64,000 nt of DNA from GWE2-40-63 sp050179685 (GTDB lineage: Bacteria; Bacteroidota; Bacteroidia; Bacteroidales; SZUA-534): assembly GCA_050179685.1 (NCBI GenBank), contig JBFXEW010000009.1, forward strand, positions 62,001 to 126,000. Reading direction: 5' to 3'. Both the position numbers and the translations under genes were made by a program. Shown piece after piece: positions 10,328 to 17,222 of this stretch (its first letter is position 1; each line of letters opens with the position of its first letter). Below the pieces are notes generated by a model. That model worked only from the letters and a program-made list of their open reading frames with translations, made no database searches and was not told the DNA's origin.

Positions 10328-10461
10328 AATGTCGTTTAGTTAAGCAGACTTCACCCTCCGCCCTTCGGGCACCTCCCTTAGGGAGGACTAGCTCTGTTCC
10401 ATCGTTGCAGGTATCCCCTTGAGGGGATTATAGGGGTGAATTTCTTTAACTAAACGACATT
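10328..10461. mobile_element. MITE-like palindromic element (about 134 bp)
   Basis: The element begins AATGTCGTTTAGTTAA and ends with its reverse complement TTAACTAAACGACATT. The similarity of the arms extends inward to about 29 bp (TTCACCC on the left, GGGTGAA on the right). The interior contains further short inverted segments (CCTCCCTTAGGGAGG; CCCCTTGAGGGG). It has no ORF. This is the architecture of a non-autonomous inverted-repeat element or bacterial interspersed palindrome. It ends 9 bp before the ATG of the lipoprotein gene, so it may carry or disrupt that gene's promoter. Confidence 0.65.
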
Positions 10462-10470
10462 AAATATACA

Positions 10471-11067
10471 ATGATTAAAAAAATTTATCCATTGATTATT
10501 GTTTTAATGACGGGTTGTTTTGGTGAAACAGATTGTCCAAAATATCCAGAATCAAAATTAAGCTGGTTACCATATCGACTTGACAATAAGTTCAATTTCA
10601 CAAATAATTTTGACACAATAAGTTTCATCGTAAAAGAGACTTGGGTATCAGAAGAATACTCTTTTAAAAACAATTGTGATTGTGTGTGTGAAGCAAATGC
10701 TCTATTTAAGACAGATATCAATGATAAAAAAGATATTAAGATAGAAGGACATAGTAGCTTTTATGGGGATAGAACAAACTATGAATACAATTATATTAAA
10801 TATGGCGGAGATTATTATTCTGCACAACGTAGTGACGACTTTTACTTTAGTGATGCGATTAACGGAATAGAGAATGAAATTATCTCTGAATATACCATTG
10901 GTAATAGAACATATAAAAATGCACTAGAATTAAAACTTGATACTATTGAAGATAATAGTTTTAATTGGAGAAAACCTGAAATTTGGAGATTGATAATTGC
11001 TGATTCAATTGGGATAGTTCAATTTGATGATTGTAAATCAAGAAATACATGGATAAGAGTAGAATAA
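10471..11067 (+). CDS. Small hypothetical lipoprotein
   Basis: The 198-residue product has a short lipoprotein signal, MIKKIYPLIIVLMTGC, with a plausible lipobox LMTGC (lipid-modified Cys16). The mature part is rich in Asp, Asn, Tyr and Lys and contains a CDCVC cysteine cluster near residues 69-73. I recognise no domain. It is probably anchored in the inner or outer membrane. The gene stands alone between a MITE-like element and a repeat-rich non-coding zone, and its DNA is clearly more AT-rich than the neighbouring operons. That suggests accessory, possibly transferred, DNA. A Bacteroidota lipoprotein of unknown function is the safest call. Confidence 0.7.
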   Translation: MIKKIYPLIIVLMTGCFGETDCPKYPESKLSWLPYRLDNKFNFTNNFDTISFIVKETWVSEEYSFKNNCDCVCEANALFKTDINDKKDIKIEGHSSFYGDRTNYEYNYIKYGGDYYSAQRSDDFYFSDAINGIENEIISEYTIGNRTYKNALELKLDTIEDNSFNWRKPEIWRLIIADSIGIVQFDDCKSRNTWIRVE

Positions 11068-11307
11068 ATAACTGGATTGTAACCCGCGTAATCATATTGC
11101 TGTGGGACTTGTGAAAGAGAAAAATTCAATTTACTTTTAGTCTTAGTTTTAACATAAAGCAAGGTAAATACAATGCTACTGCTTATTGTATCATCATTAA
11201 ACTCCACCACTTCCACCAAAGAGCTTTCCTGTAGGATAATTCTTAGCCAAAAAACAAATTTAAAAAGCACCCCTATACAAACGTTTAAAGCCCCGGAAAA
11301 ATGGGAA

Positions 11308-11579
11308 GCTTTGTACCTACGTACAAGCTTCCACCAAAACTTTTTTCATGCTTTGTACTAATGTATAAGGCCTCACCAAAAGTTTTTTCAAGCTTTGTAC
11401 TAACGTACAAGGCTCGGCTAAAATTTTTTTCATGCTTTGTACTTACGTACAAGGCTCAAACAAAATTTTTTTCGTGCTTTGAACATACGTACAAGCCTCC
11501 ACCAAAAGTTTTTTCATGCATTGTACATACGTACAAGACTCCACCAAAAAAAGCAGGGCTTTGTACTATGGTACAATGC
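11308..11579. repeat. Seven-unit 42-bp tandem array with TTGTAC-N4-GTACAA palindromes
   Basis: Units start at 11308, 11350, 11392, 11434, 11476, 11518 and 11558. The first six starts are spaced exactly 42 bp and the last 40 bp. Each begins GCTTTGTAC, then four variable bases, then GTACAAG. In six of seven units the palindromic core is intact or one base off; unit 2 is degenerate. The rest of each unit is A/T-rich and similar between units (CCACCAAAAGTTTTTTCAT). Because the intervening parts are also repeated, this is not a CRISPR array. The function is not known to me. Clustered operator sites, an iteron-like array or repeated RNA hairpins are possible. Confidence 0.85.
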
Positions 11580-11618
11580 ATCAACCCTGTCAGGGTTTGA
11601 ATCCCTGACCGGGTTGAT
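11580..11618. repeat. Long inverted repeat (16-bp stem)
   Basis: ATCAACCCTGTCAGGG and CCCTGACCGGGTTGAT form a 16-bp stem with one mismatch around the 7-base loop TTTGAAT. It directly follows the 42-bp array. There is no T-tract on either side, so it is unlikely to be an ordinary terminator. It looks like a bacterial interspersed palindrome. Confidence 0.7.
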
Positions 11619-11912
11619 TAGTTATCAACCAGAGACCAGCAATACAAGAATGATTGTATGTTGGTTGCGGTGCATGATACCCTGGTATTCCAGGGTTAAT
11701 CAATTGCTTGCACCGCTATATAAGGATGGAATCGCAAACCCCGGGTTCACACCGGGGGCTATTGTAATGGCACCCCTTCGGGGTTTTCGCCCCTAGGACT
11801 TGTTTTTTATTATGGCTGATATGCTACCGAATTTAAGCCCTCCGGGGTTATGCGCTATTCATTATTCATTATTCATTATTCATTTGTTCATTGCCCATTG
11901 TTCATTGTCCTT

Positions 11913-12782
11913 TTATTCCTTAAAACGGAAAGGTTTTTTCCTTCTCCGGAATTTGCGCCAGAGGTAAACCGTGGGAATGGCCAGCAGCCAGAAGGGCCAG
12001 AGTCGGATAACAAAGAGCGAAAAATCGATAAAGGCATACCAGCCTTTTGAGAGCGATTGTCTGAGCCGTTCGCGGTAACTGTCGCGGTGACCCGGTTTGT
12101 AGGTAAAGGCCTTTTGCTTGCTCAGGTTCAGGTCGAGGGTGCTGTAGGCCACCTGATCGCTTAGGTAGTTCAGCCGTCCGGTGGTGCTGTCGATTTCCTC
12201 TTCCAATAAGCGGATTTTTTCTTCAATTTCGAGTATTTCCTTTACGCTTTTTGCCTGATTCAGCAGTTGTTTGTAGCGTTGCAGGTAGCCTTTCTTGGTT
12301 TCGAGCCGGGTATTCAGGTCAATGAACTGGTCGGTAACATCGCGGGTATCGATTTCCTTGTAAAGAATTTCGTTTCCTCCTCCTTCGAGCCGGGCAATAA
12401 AGGCCTCGAAGCGTAGGGCCGGGATACGCACCCTGAGGTTCCAGGCCATCTGGTAGTCGTCGTTGTTAAACACCTCGCTGGCGTAGTAGCCGCCTTCGCG
12501 GGCAACAAGGCTGTCAACAAGGGTTTTGGTTTGTTCGAGTTCGCTGGTGCGGATGCCCAGACGACCATCTTTTATGAGTTGCTTTTTGTTAACCGGAGCT
12601 TCAGGTTCAGCTGGCGTTTCACTTTCTGCATCGACCCGGTAAAGGCTTCCATCTTTATTAACTACAGCGCCCGCGTCGGCATACTCCGACGATTCGTACA
12701 GGGCAGCATCGTGGTTCGACGAGGTGCAGGCTCCCAGCCAAATACTGGCAAGCAATAACGATAGGTAAGCAACGGTTTTCAT
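11913..12782 (-). CDS. DUF4349 domain lipoprotein
   Basis: The 289-residue product starts with the lipoprotein signal MKTVAYLSLLLASIWLGAC (lipobox LGAC). The middle matches the DUF4349 pattern: a conserved start near KKQLIKDGRLGIRTSELEQT, a strand-rich segment containing MAWNLRVRIPALRFEAF, and a helical coiled-coil region (about 155-205, rich in Leu, Glu and Lys). A C-terminal membrane segment, FVIRLWPFWLLAIPTVYLW, is followed by a basic tail. Proteins of this family are membrane-anchored and of unclear function; some sit near anti-sigma factors. No regulator is adjacent here. It seems to be a single-gene unit, separated by about 150 bp from the next minus-strand gene. Confidence 0.88.
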   Translation of the reverse strand: MKTVAYLSLLLASIWLGACTSSNHDAALYESSEYADAGAVVNKDGSLYRVDAESETPAEPEAPVNKKQLIKDGRLGIRTSELEQTKTLVDSLVAREGGYYASEVFNNDDYQMAWNLRVRIPALRFEAFIARLEGGGNEILYKEIDTRDVTDQFIDLNTRLETKKGYLQRYKQLLNQAKSVKEILEIEEKIRLLEEEIDSTTGRLNYLSDQVAYSTLDLNLSKQKAFTYKPGHRDSYRERLRQSLSKGWYAFIDFSLFVIRLWPFWLLAIPTVYLWRKFRRRKKPFRFKE

Positions 12783-12933
12783 AAGCTGTTTTTTTAATTG
12801 GTTCTAAGCTGGCTTTTTGCCTGTCGAACAGGGCAAGAATAGCCAGTTATTTTTTCCCTGATTTCAAAGCTACAAAAAAATAATACAGCTGGTACTATGA
12901 GTTAGGATTTCCTTAGCGGGATGGGGCAGCAGT

Positions 12934-13242
12934 CTAATCGATGCTTTGTCCGGCGACTATAAGTTCTTCGCTCAGGTAAAGCGATTCGAATTGCCGGCTG
13001 AGTTGCTGATAAATTTCGGAATGCCTGCTGATAAAGGTATCGTAGGCGTTTTTACCGGTCCACCGGTCGCAAAGCAAATAGCAGTGGGGGTCGTCATGTT
13101 GCTGATGCAAATCGGAACCCAGGTAAGCCTCGTCCTGGCTGAAAAATTGATGCCAGCTGCCCCGTGGGCCGCACTCCTGCTCAAAACGTCCTTTTTGACC
13201 GGCTTGTATCCGGTAACGCCAGCTAATCAGGTAGGCTCCCAT
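12934..13242 (-). CDS. ABM-like (dimeric alpha-beta barrel) small protein
   Basis: The 102-residue product starts MGAYLISWRYRIQAGQKGRF. The pattern 'strand, basic residue, agent of capture, then FEQ..GPRGSW' and a later RHSEIYQQLSRQFESLY helix resemble the antibiotic biosynthesis monooxygenase (ABM)/dimeric alpha-beta barrel superfamily. Members are small cytoplasmic enzymes or heme- and quinone-binding proteins, and the reaction here cannot be predicted. Its ATG follows the stop of the TauE-family permease with a 1-nt gap, so the two are co-translated. Family membership is a pattern-based judgement. Confidence 0.65.
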   Translation of the reverse strand: MGAYLISWRYRIQAGQKGRFEQECGPRGSWHQFFSQDEAYLGSDLHQQHDDPHCYLLCDRWTGKNAYDTFISRHSEIYQQLSRQFESLYLSEELIVAGQSID

Positions 13243-13243
13243 G

Positions 13244-14050
13244 TTATGCTTTTATCAGCTCCATAAAAAAATCGTAGATGCCCAGGAACTTTATGGCCGA
13301 GAAAAGTATTACGGCCAGCAAAATGTAACGCACAAAGCCCGGCCCCCAGCTTACGGCAAAGCGAGAGGCAACAAAGGCCCCCAACATACTTCCGGCAGCC
13401 AGCACCAGGCCAATAACAAAATCGATTTGCTGATTCCAGAAAAAGATGGGGAGAATCACCACCGTATAAACTATGATGATAAGTATTTTTAAGGCATTGG
13501 CTTTTAATAAGTCGTAACCGGCTCCCAGTACCAGGCCGGCCAGAAGGAAAACTCCCACACCCAGTTGAATAAAGCCTCCATAGAAACCGATACCAAACAT
13601 TAACAGGTGCTGCCACCAGGTAAAATGGTGCTTGTGGTCGGGGTTCGATGCTTTTACCCATTTTTCGGGTTTGTAAATTACCATAAAGAACATAACTATC
13701 ATCAATACCCCAATGATGCGGGTCATTGCCTGTTCGTTTACTGAAACAGCCATCAGGGCCCCAATAATGGCTCCGGCAATCGAGGGCAGGGTAATGCGCA
13801 GGTTATCGCGAAAGCTGAACACTTTTTGTTGCCTGAAACTGGCTACACCCACCAGTCCGCTGAGCAAAATCATCAGGCGGTTGGTTCCGTTGGCCACGTT
13901 GGCCGGTAAACCCAAAAACATAAGCAGGGGCAGAGAGATGGCTGAGCCGCTTCCGGCCAAAGTGTTTATAAATCCGGCGGCAAATCCGGCCACCAGGGTT
14001 AAGGCTATAAGCCAGGCATTCAATTCGGGCACGATCATTTTTCTATGCAA
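13244..14050 (-). CDS. TauE/SafE family sulfite/organosulfur exporter-like permease
   Basis: The 268-residue integral membrane protein has about eight hydrophobic segments. The N-terminal signature AGFINTLAGSGSAISLPLLM and a second-half counterpart, FYGGFIQLGVGVFLLAGLVL, form the internal duplication typical of TauE/SafE (DUF81) permeases. These move small anions, often sulfite or sulfonate-derived compounds, across the cytoplasmic membrane. An alternative start, Met5 (MIVPELNAW), is equally plausible. It is followed directly by a small ABM-like gene, a pairing I cannot interpret. Substrate unknown. Confidence 0.88.
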   Translation of the reverse strand: MHRKMIVPELNAWLIALTLVAGFAAGFINTLAGSGSAISLPLLMFLGLPANVANGTNRLMILLSGLVGVASFRQQKVFSFRDNLRITLPSIAGAIIGALMAVSVNEQAMTRIIGVLMIVMFFMVIYKPEKWVKASNPDHKHHFTWWQHLLMFGIGFYGGFIQLGVGVFLLAGLVLGAGYDLLKANALKILIIIVYTVVILPIFFWNQQIDFVIGLVLAAGSMLGAFVASRFAVSWGPGFVRYILLAVILFSAIKFLGIYDFFMELIKA

Positions 14051-14056
14051 TTAATA

Positions 14057-14261
14057 AGAGGTTGTCCCAAAAGTACGGTGCATTTACCAAAAACTTACAA
14101 AATGGAAGTAATCTTCAAAAAAGGGACGCTGATGACGCGGATTTTGACTGATTTTCGCAGATCTAATCAGCGTAAATCAGTTTTTTCAGCGTTATCAGCG
14201 TTCTAACCTTTTTAATTTGAAAGAAGATGGTTTAAATCTTTTGCTTTTTAGACAGCCTCTT
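14057..14261. mobile_element. MITE, copy 1 (about 205 bp)
   Basis: It begins AGAGGTTGTCCCAAAAGTA and ends TTTTTAGACAGCCTCT, an imperfect terminal inverted repeat of the kind found on IS elements. A related copy lies at 55703-55927. The two share AAAAACTTA, GGAAGTAA.CTTCAAAAAA, TGACGCGGATTTTGACTGAT and TTTTTTCAGCGTTATCAGC. There is no ORF. The interior can fold into a long imperfect hairpin because AATCAGCGT-type segments recur in both orientations. Confidence 0.8.
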
Positions 14262-14334
14262 CAAAAATAGTTACTTTTTTGTAAAACAGGTAACGAAGCT
14301 TAAAAAAGCCATCCTGCTTTGCCTTATGGTTCTG

Positions 14335-15615
14335 CTACCAGGCAAATATGGGCCGGTGGCTCATCATTTTATTTACTTCGGCGCAAACGGCATTAATTAC
14401 GGCTTCGTCGTCGGGGTTCGAAAGTACCCGGTCGATAAAGTCAACTATGGCAGGCATATCGGCTTCTTTTAAACCACGGGTGGTAATAGCCGGGGTACCT
14501 ACACGCAGACCTGAGGTCTGGAAAGGTGAACGGCTGTCGAAGGGCACCATATTTTTATTGATGGTGATATCGGCTTTTACCAGGGTGTTTTCGGCCTTTT
14601 TACCGGTAAGTTCGGGGAATTTGGTGCGCAGGTCGATCAACATGCTGTGGTTGTCGGTACCGCCCGAGATAACCTTGTATCCTTTGTCGATAAATGCCTG
14701 GGCCATAACCGCTGCATTCTTTTTTACCTGAAGCTGGTATTCTTTGTACGAGGGGTCGAGCGCCTCGCCAAAAGCCACAGCTTTAGCAGCAATAACATGC
14801 TCGAGTGGTCCGCCCTGAATTCCGGGGAATACGGCAGAGTTTAGCATGGCCGACATCATCTTGGTTTCGCCTTTGGGAGTTTTAACGCCCCAGGGATTTT
14901 CAAAATCCTTACCCATCAGGATGATTCCACCACGAGGCCCGCGAAGGGTTTTGTGAGTGGTTGAAGTAACAATGTGGGCATATTTTACGGGATTGTCGAG
15001 CAAACCGGCAGCAATTAGTCCGGCCGGGTGGGCCATATCGACCATGAAAATAGCGCCTACTTTATCGGCAATGGCACGCATGCGCTTGTAGTCCCACTCA
15101 CGGGAGTAAGCCGAGGCACCTCCGATAAGCATTTTTGGTTTTTCGCGCAGGGCAACTTCTTCCATCATGTCGTAATCAACCATTCCGGTTTCTTCTTTAA
15201 CTCCATATGCTACGGCACGGTATAAAATACCCGATGAGTTTACCGGAGAGCCGTGCGAAAGGTGTCCGCCATGCGAAAGGTCGAGACCCAAAAAGGTATC
15301 GCCCGGATTCAACACGGTCATAAATACCGCCATATTTGCCTGAGCGCCTGAGTGGGGTTGTACGTTGGCATATTCGGCACCGTAAAGTTCCTTAATCCGC
15401 TCAATGGCCAGCAATTCGGTTTCGTCTACGTGCTGGCAACCTCCGTAATAGCGGTTTCCGGGATAACCTTCGGCATATTTGTTGGTCATGCACGAGCCCA
15501 TGGCCTGCATTACCTGTTCGCTGACAAAGTTTTCGGATGCAATTAACTCAATGCCGTTTTTTTGGCGTTGGTATTCTTTCTCGATAATCTCAAATACCTT
15601 GTTATCTTTTTTCAT
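14335..15615 (-). CDS. glyA: Serine hydroxymethyltransferase
   Basis: The 426-residue protein has the normal length and motifs of GlyA: IELIASENFVSEQVMQAMGS near the N-terminus, GYPGNRYYGGC, the pyridoxal-phosphate lysine in STTHKTLRGPRGG, and the C-terminal region TSGLRVGTPAITTRGL. It interconverts serine and glycine with tetrahydrofolate and 5,10-methylene-THF in the cytoplasm, feeding one-carbon metabolism. It is a free-standing minus-strand gene; the Lrp gene upstream ends with its own terminator. No riboswitch is visible in the 108-bp leader. Confidence 0.98.
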   Translation of the reverse strand: MKKDNKVFEIIEKEYQRQKNGIELIASENFVSEQVMQAMGSCMTNKYAEGYPGNRYYGGCQHVDETELLAIERIKELYGAEYANVQPHSGAQANMAVFMTVLNPGDTFLGLDLSHGGHLSHGSPVNSSGILYRAVAYGVKEETGMVDYDMMEEVALREKPKMLIGGASAYSREWDYKRMRAIADKVGAIFMVDMAHPAGLIAAGLLDNPVKYAHIVTSTTHKTLRGPRGGIILMGKDFENPWGVKTPKGETKMMSAMLNSAVFPGIQGGPLEHVIAAKAVAFGEALDPSYKEYQLQVKKNAAVMAQAFIDKGYKVISGGTDNHSMLIDLRTKFPELTGKKAENTLVKADITINKNMVPFDSRSPFQTSGLRVGTPAITTRGLKEADMPAIVDFIDRVLSNPDDEAVINAVCAEVNKMMSHRPIFAW

Positions 15616-15723
15616 GCTATTGTGTTTTTATGCTTGTTAAAAGTATATGATAAAATTTGAGGTAAAATTACATTTTTAAGCAAGAATGCGGTTGTATTGC
15701 GACATCTTTTAAAACAACCTTAT

Positions 15724-15750
15724 AAAAAAAACCGGCGAAACACCGGTTTT
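15724..15750 (-). terminator. Intrinsic terminator after the Lrp/AsnC gene
   Basis: On the minus strand AAAACCGG, a short loop GTGTTTCG, CCGGTTTT and a T-tract follow the stop codon (15757-15759) by a few bases. This separates the regulator from glyA. Confidence 0.85.
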
Positions 15751-15756
15751 GGATAT

Positions 15757-16221
15757 TTAGGAAATGGGAAATTGTCGTTTGAAATTCTCCTCGAGCGAGA
15801 TAAAGGTCTCGGTTCGTTCAATGCCGTCGATTTTTTGCAGCGAACCACTTAAAATATCTTTCAGGTTTTCGTTATCGCGGGTAACCACTTTAATAAACAG
15901 CGAATACTCGCCGGTGGTGTAGTGGCATTCCACAATTTCGGGTATTTGTTCCAGTTGCTTTAAAACCTGGTTGTACAAACCGGCACTTTGCAGGTAAATA
16001 CCCATGTAAGCGCAGGTTGAATAACCTATTGATTTGGGATTGATAATAAACTCGGAGCCTGTAATTACGCCCATTTTAATTAGTCGCTGAATTCTTTGAT
16101 GGATAGCAGCACCGGAAACATTGCACTCACGGGCAACTTCGAGGTAAGGAATCCGGGCATTTTTTGATACCAGGGAAAGAATTTTTTTATCGAGTTCGTC
16201 AATTTGAGGATGACCAGCCAT
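15757..16221 (-). CDS. Lrp/AsnC family transcriptional regulator
   Basis: The 154-residue product has the family's layout: an N-terminal winged helix-turn-helix (ELDKKILSLVSKNARIPYLE ... HQRIQRLIKMGVITG) and a C-terminal RAM ligand/oligomerisation domain (IYLQSAGLYNQVLKQLEQIP, HYTTGEYSLFIKV, IERTETFISL). These proteins sense amino acids and form octamers or larger discs on DNA. Being transcribed just upstream of glyA, it could regulate amino-acid genes locally, but the terminator argues against simple co-transcription. The upstream region is AT-rich with repeats and no clear operator. Confidence 0.95.
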   Translation of the reverse strand: MAGHPQIDELDKKILSLVSKNARIPYLEVARECNVSGAAIHQRIQRLIKMGVITGSEFIINPKSIGYSTCAYMGIYLQSAGLYNQVLKQLEQIPEIVECHYTTGEYSLFIKVVTRDNENLKDILSGSLQKIDGIERTETFISLEENFKRQFPIS

Positions 16222-16388
16222 AAAAGTATAATTTATAATTTATTACAAAAGATTAGTAAATGCTTCGAAACACAAATAAAATACAATTTTCTGGTAATAG
16301 TTTACATTCTTTATATATTCTTTAACATTAATGGCTGATTAAATATATAATTATTTGCATTCTTTACCTTGAAAGGGATTTGGAACGA

Positions 16389-16516
16389 TTTGGCGATTTA
16401 GGGATATTTTTTCGCCTCAAGCCGGCTAGGCTCTTCATTTTTGGGTTATTCCCTTCGGTCATGAACTCGCAAGCTCGGTCGACCCAAAAACGAAGCAAAA
16501 AAGTCAAGGCGCCAAA
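16389..16516. repeat. Interspersed palindromic repeat, 128 bp
   Basis: Outer arms TTTGGCG/CGCCAAA and inner arms CTTCATTTTTGGGT/ACCCAAAAACGAAG (13 of 14 pairs) bracket a core with TCATGAACTCGCAAGCTCGG. It has the form of a non-coding repeated element rather than a gene. Confidence 0.6.
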
Positions 16517-16535
16517 AAAAAGCATCTACATCATT

Positions 16536-16609
16536 ACAATCACTAAGTGCGGCCGGGTGATCTTCTCCCGCAGAGCGGGATCAGCTTCCCGGTCTTACTA
16601 AGTGATTGT
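16536..16609. repeat. Short palindromic element, 74 bp
   Basis: ACAATCACT at the left end and AGTGATTGT at the right end are perfect complements. Inside lie GGCCGGG/CCCGG and the small hairpin CCCGC-AGA-GCGGG. No T-tract follows. It is adjacent to but distinct from the preceding 128-bp element. Confidence 0.6.
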
Positions 16610-16844
16610 TTCGATTCTGATGGCTATTTTTTGGAAGCCGTTTGTTTTTTTTCTATCATTTATCTGTTAATTCATTATTGTATTGTAAATATTGGATACT
16701 CATCGAGTATAAAGATTTTCACAAAAAATCACCATATAATTATTATTCTTTAACAGTATTCTGTAGAAATATGTCCGGGCAAAGTATAATTGAAAGGGTG
16801 CAGATGCAATTAATACCGGTTTATAAGGTACCGGTTGTCAGAGC

Positions 16845-17222
16845 TTAGCGGCTTGGGATTGCCTCTATTTTTTTCAGGCAGTTTTGGTAAAATGTTTTGG
16901 CAACAACCCGTTTTCCATCGGCATAAACTATCTGGTAGGGTTCGCCAGTAATACTCGATTGTGAGGCCACCTTATCGATAAACTGTTCAACAGTTTTAAT
17001 CCGCTTGCCGGCTTTTTCGTGTTTCATGCGCATATGGGCCGCTGCTGCTTTGGCATCGTGCGAAACTCCGTTACGGATAAAGGTGGCATTGTTTAGTTGC
17101 TCCACACAACGAATCAGGTAAGTTATTTTTTCTTCTTCGCTTAAAGGCTTTTGTTGTTTTTCCTGGCCATTGGAGCAGAGAAGGATAAAACTGAAAAGGA
17201 AGAGTAGGAACGTTCGTATCAT
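16845..17222 (-). CDS. DUF5329 family secreted protein
   Basis: The 125-residue product has a clear signal peptide (MIRTFLLFLFSFILLCSNGQ) and a compact domain with EEEKITYLIRCVEQLNNATF, FIRNGVSHDAKAAAAHMRMK and a conserved CLKKIE end. This matches what I know of DUF5329, small periplasmic proteins of unknown role. Its ATG overlaps the stop of the upstream LepB-like gene by four bases (ATGA), so it is translationally coupled to it. A role connected with export or envelope maintenance is inference from position only. Confidence 0.85.
   Translation of the reverse strand: MIRTFLLFLFSFILLCSNGQEKQQKPLSEEEKITYLIRCVEQLNNATFIRNGVSHDAKAAAAHMRMKHEKAGKRIKTVEQFIDKVASQSSITGEPYQIVYADGKRVVAKTFYQNCLKKIEAIPSR

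Larger units (their letters stand above)
11068..11912. other. Repeat-rich non-coding region
   Basis: About 845 bp without a credible gene. It holds a 42-bp palindrome array (11308-11579) and a long hairpin (11580-11618), both listed separately. Further short palindromes follow near 11690-11800 (CTGGTATTCCAG; ACCCCGGG..CCGGGGG; CACCCCTTCGGGGTTTTCGCCCC). A TTCATTAT-type microsatellite lies at about 11856-11905. ORFs in the array are by-products of a period divisible by three. Confidence 0.7.
16222..16844. other. Non-coding region with two palindromic repeats
   Basis: About 620 bp with no convincing gene. It contains two inverted-repeat elements (16389-16516 and 16536-16609), listed separately, and an AT-rich stretch (16610-16790) that presumably holds nothing but spacer. 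Short ORFs here overlap the palindromes and have no recognisable sequence. Confidence 0.6.

Noticed and set aside
11019..11270. 83-residue minus-strand ORF after the lipoprotein gene
   Set aside because: It overlaps the lipoprotein gene end, has no family likeness and no promoter; kept as non-coding.
11308..11579. CRISPR array
   Set aside because: The sequence between palindromes is itself conserved from unit to unit, so there are no unique spacers, and no cas gene is nearby.
11580..11618. Intrinsic terminator
   Set aside because: The stem is long but no T-tract follows on either strand and no gene ends nearby.
11301..11796. Two overlapping ORFs (99 and 119 residues) with 14-residue periodic peptides
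   Set aside because: They are created by the 42-bp array, whose period is divisible by three; both frames are open and neither resembles a protein.
15616..15723. Riboswitch in the glyA leader
   Set aside because: The leader is short and AT-rich with no glycine or SAM riboswitch core that I can recognise.
16380..16601. 73-residue ORF upstream of DUF5329
   Set aside because: It is formed by the palindromic repeats and has no recognisable sequence.
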